A stretch of 64,000 nucleotides of DNA from SIG622 sp045652245 (lineage in GTDB: Bacteria > Bacillota > Clostridia > Oscillospirales > CAG-382): assembly GCA_045652245.1 (NCBI GenBank), contig JAZRTY010000046.1, positions 4,910 to 68,909 on the forward strand, read 5' to 3'. Shown piece by piece: positions 59,338 to 64,000 of the stretch. Below the pieces are notes generated by a model. It was not told the DNA's origin. It did not search any database and saw only the letters and a program-made list of their open reading frames with translations. Made by a program: the position numbers and the translations under genes. Positions within the stretch are counted from its first letter, which is position 1. Every line of letters starts with the position of its first letter.

Positions 59338-62300
59338 TTAGTTTAACGATGTGGGAGTAATTGTACTGTCAGAAGCTGTTTTGCCGTAACTGTCTTTTAC
59401 AATTGCAAGATCAAATACTGTTACAAAACCGTCTTCGTTAATATCTGCCTGTCCCATAGCCTGTGCTGTTGCTGTGCTGTTGAGTGCAGCTACAATAGCG
59501 TTAAAGTCTGCCGTGTCTACGTTAGCATCTGCTGTTAAGTCACCGATTGCAAGAGTTGCTGTGTACTCAGGCACTTCGCCCTCTGCCGGAACTGTTACAT
59601 TTTCGGGCTGTGCACTGATATAACCGTTCTTTACAACTATTATGTCGTATGCTATACCTACAACGAAATCTTCGATACCGGAAATTGTGTAAACTTCTGT
59701 TGCACCATATTCTGTTGCCGAAACTTCAAGGTCTACATACTTATACTCGCCACCTGCAGTTGGCTTATAACCGAACTTCGCAACATTTTCTGTTACTGTT
59801 CTGCCGTCTGCGGCACCGTCGAGCACTACGGTAAGTTCAAGCTCTGCCATTTCATACTGAGCAACGCTTGTTTCGTGAGGAGCGATAAAGGAATCAACAT
59901 ACTTCGGTGCGTAGATGTTACCATCTTCTGTTCCGGAGATTATCTGCCACTTATCGGTTCCGTTATAAAGGAGATTTGCACTGCCGGGAACATAAACCGA
60001 GAATGCGCTGTCATCCATTGCTGCGTAATCCTCAGGAGAGAGTGTGAATGTCATTGTTGCAATTGTAACTCCTGTATCGACAGCAGTAAGTGGAGCATTT
60101 GCTCCTGTTGAAAATGCTATAACATAGCTGTCTGCAGCTGCATTTTCATATACCATACCTTCGATATTTTCTACTGCAGAATCGTAAACAACATCGCCGG
60201 TTCTTGTAAGACCCGAAACATTGAATTCAAGACCTACTGCACCTGCACTTACCTGGTTTCCACCATATGCAAGTTTTACTTCTACTGTGTAAATATGCTC
60301 AATTGCGTTATATTCGCCAACTGTGTACCAGTAAGGCTTTTCTGCGTCAAATGCAAATACTGCATAAAGGTTGATATTTGCATTTTCGGGAATTTCTGTA
60401 AGAGTGTTTGCATCTGTAAGGTTCAGTGTATATCCGTCACCATCAAAGCTCTTGAGAACCTTTCCTTCTGGAAGTGTAACGTTAACACCAAGCTCTGTAT
60501 AGCTGTATGTTTCACCCAGAAGCTTTGTTATTGTCTTAAGATGTTCTGTACCGTTATAAATATTTATTGTAACCGGAATTTCTGCTTCTGTAGCATAGAA
60601 ATTAACTTCATAATCGCCGTCTTCAAGTATCACATTTCCGGCATTTTCGATAAGACTTACATTTTTACCGTCAACGTACTTTACTACTGCATATTTATCC
60701 TGAGCAGTAACCTTATACGCATTACCGCTGAATTCTACGCCACAACCATCAGCTACAGTATAAGTTACTGTCTGTACACTTGCATCAGTGAGCTTATTTG
60801 CAGTATCAAGCACATATGCTACGCTTGATATAACCTTTACACTACCAACAACATTAACTGTCGGAGTTCCACCTGCAAGCTTAACCTTACCTGTTACGTC
60901 TGCGCTTTCACTTGCACATACTGAATATGTACCTGTAACTGTATATGTAAATTCTGCTTCCTTACCGTTAAGGTTGATTGTTCCTGCGCCTTCAAAAGCA
61001 ATATCATTGAATGTAACCTTGCCTGTGCTTTGAGCAAAGTTCATTTCAGAAGGTATGTTAAGGGTATCACCTGTTATTACGATATCCTTATCTGTTGCAG
61101 AAAGAACATCTGCCGGAGCATCTACAGTACCTATTACTGTGATTGTACCACCGTTCACAGCAACTATATCCCAAGCTGCAGCAAAGTCTGAAGTAGGTGT
61201 CTGGTCTGTTAAGCCGTCTCCTGTGCCGTCAGCCTTAACATATACATTGTTTATTGACTTGAATACAGGATAGAAGCTCTTGTTTGCATCAGGAATAATG
61301 TCTTCCGGTTCTGTAGCATCCTGTGTTGTTGACCAACCAAGGAATTCAAAACCGTCCTTTGTTGTAACAATAGCACCGAACGCATCTGTTGCAGTTGTTG
61401 AATAATCTGCAATTTCTGGTGCAATAAGTTCGCCGTTTGCATCATAGAATTCTATGAATACCTTATCTGCTTCAACCACAAAGCTTACCGGCTCTGAAGC
61501 CGCAAACTCATCACCAAGTGCGGAATATCTGAAGTAATATGTACCTGCATCAAGTCCTGAAAGAACACCTGCACTGTAGGTGCCACCGATGCTCTGTGCA
61601 AATCTCTGGACTGTAACCCAATCAGTTCCGTTTGTTGAAACCTCTGTGTCATTTGAAAGGTTTGAAATAACACCCTTCTGTCCTTCATACTCATTTGATG
61701 AAAGTACAATTCCTGTAGGCTCAAATCTCTTAACCGGAACCTGTGCCTCGCTGCTGTCAACATTAAGCAAAGCTATTTCAGCAATATAAAGTGTGTCGTC
61801 ACTCTGATATGCACTTGCATTCTTACCACCAAACAGCTCAACAGAAAGTGAATCTGTATAACCGTAGCTATTTGTCATATCATAATAGATATACTGCCAC
61901 TTGTCACTTAAAAAGTAAATTGAATTTGCCTGGCTGATTGGTGCAGGGCTTGCAAGATTACCGGAGATATTTGCACCAAAAGTAACTGACGAAGAAGTGT
62001 TAATTTCGGTATCAATCTGTCTGTTATCACCTGTGTCATAATATGCAAGAATTCTTACATAGCTTGCATCATCAACACAAAGGTAATCCGGGAAACTCCA
62101 TGTGAAGTTTGTAGGAAGGTTCTGTCCGTTGAGTGTGAGCTTAATCGGAGCTGTAGCAACAACCTGATTTGCAGGAGCTGCGTTTTTATCAGCTACTTCT
62201 ACGCTGTAGCCCTTACCGGACATACCGAATGCAGTCTCGTAGTTTTCATCAACAACAATATCGGAAACCTGTGACGCATCTGCAATTTCAAATGTAACAG

Positions 62301-63783
62301 TTATTTCCTTGCTCTGTGCAGGCTCAACGTCATTGTTGGAAATAAGGATACTTCCGACTGCCTCACCGTTTACAAATTCTGTCGGTGCTGTATATGTCAC
62401 AATACCGTTATCACTTTCAGCTTTAAGAGTCGGCATAACGTTTTCATTCCAGCCGTAAGGAAGGGTAACTGTAAATCCGGTTAAATCGGGATTACCAAGA
62501 ATATCAGCTGTATTTACATATTTTGCATTGATTGTATCATTTGCACTATTCTCAATAGTTACAGAATCAAGCACATATTCCTCACCCGGAATAGGCACCC
62601 ATACTGCTTTATAGAAATCGTGATCCCCTGCCTGGGTATTTTCATCAGCAAACACTATCGGGTCTGCATCCGGGTCAAGTGACCAACCTTGTAATTTATA
62701 GCCATCGTATGTTGGAATTACTTGAGGTACATTTTCCAGCACTTTGTCACCGATTTCCATCGGAACATACTCATATCTGTCACCTTCAAAGCTACCTTTG
62801 CCTGCGTCAAATGTTACAAAGTTTCCGGCTATAACGTCAGCTACATAGGTAACGGCTCCGGTACCTACAGTCTGTGAGGTTCCTACAGGAATTGAGTCAC
62901 CTGTGCCGTTCTTCTTCCAGCCTAAAAAGCCGTGAATTTCCGGATCAATAAGCTCGAATTCAGATGCCGGCTTATATACAGGGAGATGATATCCGTTATA
63001 TGTGTCATAGAGATATTTAGAAGGAAGATAATCCTTTACAACATCGTTATAACCGTCAGGCATATCGTATGTTACCCTGTAAATATTACCGTTTGTAGCA
63101 TCTGTATTAACTACACTTTTATTCATAATATCCGCAAAAATATCTTCGTTTGTTATTGATGCATCAACATTCTTGTAATATCCTGCACCTACATATTCAA
63201 AGATAGGTTCGTCGGGATGAGCCCCAAAGTATGTTTGAATTGTGCCAACAGCAACGTTGTACGGACGTATCTGGGTTGAAGCACTACTGGTTGTTGCGTC
63301 GTAATTATCTGCCACATTTATTTCCGGTCCGATCTTATACATCCAGAGAGAAAAGCCTGTTTCCTGATTAGTATAAACCTTTTCAAACTGACGGCCTTCA
63401 ATTGTAAGACCTACATTATTTTTCTTTGCGTTAAAAATATTCAGGACAACCTTTTCTTCAGCCTGAAAGCTTGTATTAAGCTTTACGACAAAAGCAAATG
63501 TTACTGTATCAGAAATTGCTTTATCTCCAAGCCCAACTGAGAAACAAGGTGCTTGCGTTGATATTGCTGAATCGTATCTCAGTGATGAATAGAGAAATTC
63601 AGTTCCTCCGTATGTCCCTATCTTTAATTCATTCAAACCATGCGCGTTAGGACTAAAACCATTCGGTGATCCTACTGCAGGTTTGTGAAGAGTAGTAAGG
63701 GTTGCTGCACTCACTGTAAACACGAAGCTGGAAGTCAGCATCAGCACGCAAAGCAGTGCAGACAATAGTCTTTTGAATTTCAT
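59338..63783 (-). CDS. Large secreted protein with repeated modules, InlB-like repeats, cohesin-like module and dockerin
   Basis: 1481 residues with a Sec signal peptide (MKFKRLLSALLCVLMLTSSFVFTVSA). Residues ~30-340 match the repeated module of the next gene (FEYVGAGYYKN then VTYDMPDGYND). InlB-like segments follow (FLGWKKNGTGD, VTFDAGKGSF read as FVTFDAGKGSFEGD, FLGWSTTQDATEP, VFKSINNVYVKADG), then a long run of beta-sandwich domains (~420-1130). A cohesin-like module (~1170-1320) precedes Ig-like strands and the dockerin-like end, of which the first repeat is degenerate (GDLTADANVDTADFNAIVAAL) and the second intact (DINEDGFVTVFDLAIVKDSYG). ATG after AGGAG. It is probably cotranscribed with its neighbour and upstream of it. 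Confidence 0.82.
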   Translation of the reverse strand: MKFKRLLSALLCVLMLTSSFVFTVSAATLTTLHKPAVGSPNGFSPNAHGLNELKIGTYGGTEFLYSSLRYDSAISTQAPCFSVGLGDKAISDTVTFAFVVKLNTSFQAEEKVVLNIFNAKKNNVGLTIEGRQFEKVYTNQETGFSLWMYKIGPEINVADNYDATTSSASTQIRPYNVAVGTIQTYFGAHPDEPIFEYVGAGYYKNVDASITNEDIFADIMNKSVVNTDATNGNIYRVTYDMPDGYNDVVKDYLPSKYLYDTYNGYHLPVYKPASEFELIDPEIHGFLGWKKNGTGDSIPVGTSQTVGTGAVTYVADVIAGNFVTFDAGKGSFEGDRYEYVPMEIGDKVLENVPQVIPTYDGYKLQGWSLDPDADPIVFADENTQAGDHDFYKAVWVPIPGEEYVLDSVTIENSANDTINAKYVNTADILGNPDLTGFTVTLPYGWNENVMPTLKAESDNGIVTYTAPTEFVNGEAVGSILISNNDVEPAQSKEITVTFEIADASQVSDIVVDENYETAFGMSGKGYSVEVADKNAAPANQVVATAPIKLTLNGQNLPTNFTWSFPDYLCVDDASYVRILAYYDTGDNRQIDTEINTSSSVTFGANISGNLASPAPISQANSIYFLSDKWQYIYYDMTNSYGYTDSLSVELFGGKNASAYQSDDTLYIAEIALLNVDSSEAQVPVKRFEPTGIVLSSNEYEGQKGVISNLSNDTEVSTNGTDWVTVQRFAQSIGGTYSAGVLSGLDAGTYYFRYSALGDEFAASEPVSFVVEADKVFIEFYDANGELIAPEIADYSTTATDAFGAIVTTKDGFEFLGWSTTQDATEPEDIIPDANKSFYPVFKSINNVYVKADGTGDGLTDQTPTSDFAAAWDIVAVNGGTITVIGTVDAPADVLSATDKDIVITGDTLNIPSEMNFAQSTGKVTFNDIAFEGAGTINLNGKEAEFTYTVTGTYSVCASESADVTGKVKLAGGTPTVNVVGSVKVISSVAYVLDTANKLTDASVQTVTYTVADGCGVEFSGNAYKVTAQDKYAVVKYVDGKNVSLIENAGNVILEDGDYEVNFYATEAEIPVTINIYNGTEHLKTITKLLGETYSYTELGVNVTLPEGKVLKSFDGDGYTLNLTDANTLTEIPENANINLYAVFAFDAEKPYWYTVGEYNAIEHIYTVEVKLAYGGNQVSAGAVGLEFNVSGLTRTGDVVYDSAVENIEGMVYENAAADSYVIAFSTGANAPLTAVDTGVTIATMTFTLSPEDYAAMDDSAFSVYVPGSANLLYNGTDKWQIISGTEDGNIYAPKYVDSFIAPHETSVAQYEMAELELTVVLDGAADGRTVTENVAKFGYKPTAGGEYKYVDLEVSATEYGATEVYTISGIEDFVVGIAYDIIVVKNGYISAQPENVTVPAEGEVPEYTATLAIGDLTADANVDTADFNAIVAALNSTATAQAMGQADINEDGFVTVFDLAIVKDSYGKTASDSTITPTSLN

Positions 63784-63861
63784 AAAAATTCTCCTTTGAT
63801 GTGTTTTATTTGCATATAATTCTCCATTTTGACTATATGCCTATCATACCAAATATTATAG

Positions 63862-63899
63862 GCTCTATAATAAATGTTGGGGTAACCAACAAATAGAGC
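63862..63899. other. Nested stem-loop in the upstream region of the dockerin gene
   Basis: GCTCTAT (63862-63868) and ATAGAGC (63893-63899) enclose GTTGG (63876-63880) and CCAAC (63886-63890). It may be a subterminal hairpin of an inserted element or an operator. A minus-strand TATAAT for the dockerin gene lies beside it (near 63861-63856). Confidence 0.4.
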
Positions 63900-63926
63900 T
63901 TGAAAAAAATTAAAGAATTAAAAAAG

Positions 63927-64000
63927 TAGAGCATATTTGTTCAAAATCCTGTATAATGGAATTGTCCAGAAACCATGACAGGAGGAATAAATATGCTCTA
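63927..64000 (+). promoter_or_regulatory. Inverted repeat that can sequester the start codon in readthrough transcripts
   Basis: TAGAGCATATTT (63927-63938) is a perfect inverted copy of AAATATGCTCTA (63989-64000), which includes the start codon. TATAAT (63952-63957) lies between the arms, so a transcript from this promoter starts after the left arm and leaves the ATG free, while a readthrough transcript carries both arms. Confidence 0.6.
63993..64000 (+). CDS. First codons of a gene cut by the window edge, possibly a transposase
   Basis: ATG CTC TA with AGGAGG (63980-63985) 7 bases upstream. Only the first two codons are seen, so no product can be named. The preceding promoter and the start-codon-hiding inverted repeat resemble leaders of insertion-sequence transposases, which is inference. 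Confidence 0.45.

Noticed and set aside
56545..61789. Several 60-208 residue frames on the plus strand across the dockerin genes
   Set aside because: All are antisense to the two long secreted-protein genes and lack ribosome sites.

Overview
The window reads as chromosome of a low-GC, strictly anaerobic Gram-positive bacterium of the class Clostridia, probably Oscillospiraceae/Ruminococcaceae-like. The ground for this is gene content and order, not a database search: a pyruvate:ferredoxin oxidoreductase, a rubredoxin / ferredoxin-thioredoxin-reductase-like / thioredoxin operon, a Firmicutes-type division cluster (yggS-sepF-yggT-ylmH-divIVA-ileS-lspA-rluD), tig-clpP-clpX, RNase J, and two very large secreted proteins ending in dockerin-like modules. 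Many sigma-A type promoters have 16-18 bp spacers, and many operons end in clear intrinsic terminators.

Layout. 1-8.0 kb: truncated RNase J, a lipoprotein, secA, two related membrane proteins, and an NrnA-type DHH phosphoesterase. 8.1-8.7 kb: a small zinc-ribbon membrane protein directly downstream of an unannotated ~216-nt structured RNA that has its own promoter, an 11-bp closing stem, an 11-bp pseudoknot and an intrinsic terminator. 8.8-21.7 kb: an accessory catabolic region. It holds a DUF4832/glycosidase-like protein, a neutral-ceramidase-fold protein followed by the decayed C-terminal end of a second copy, a DegT aminotransferase, and a tightly overlapping six-gene operon (U32-like protein, three QueG/reductive-dehalogenase-like corrinoid/Fe-S proteins, a cupin, a Gfo/Idh/MocA oxidoreductase). 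That operon is divergent from an AraC regulator; a split transketolase follows.

21.7-31.4 kb: the division/housekeeping cluster with an HlyD-like protein and miaA. 31.5-34.1 kb: a VanY-like lipoprotein and two zinc-ribbon membrane proteins, followed by a modular hairpin repeat. 34.4-40.6 kb: malic enzyme with an Ldh2-type dehydrogenase, azlCD, a PRPP-binding transferase, a HIT protein, a DUF4830-like protein and a DUF11-type surface protein. 40.7-49.0 kb: a possible 27-residue peptide, the redox operon, PFOR, clpX, clpP and tig. 49.1-55.3 kb: a phosphoesterase, a DUF1540 protein, thrC, an M19 dipeptidase, and yraN-rnhB-rbgA-lepB. 55.5-63.8 kb: two tandem giant dockerin proteins that share repeated uncharacterised modules. 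63.8-64.0 kb: a promoter region, then what looks like the start of an insertion-sequence gene with a readthrough-sensitive leader.

The best candidates for undescribed biology are the structured RNA at 8466-8681, the AraC-linked six-gene operon at 13303-18850, and the repeated module plus cohesin-like/dockerin architecture at 55522-63783. Functional statements on these are inference; the sequence patterns (stems, overlaps, motifs) were read directly. Residue positions inside long proteins are approximate.
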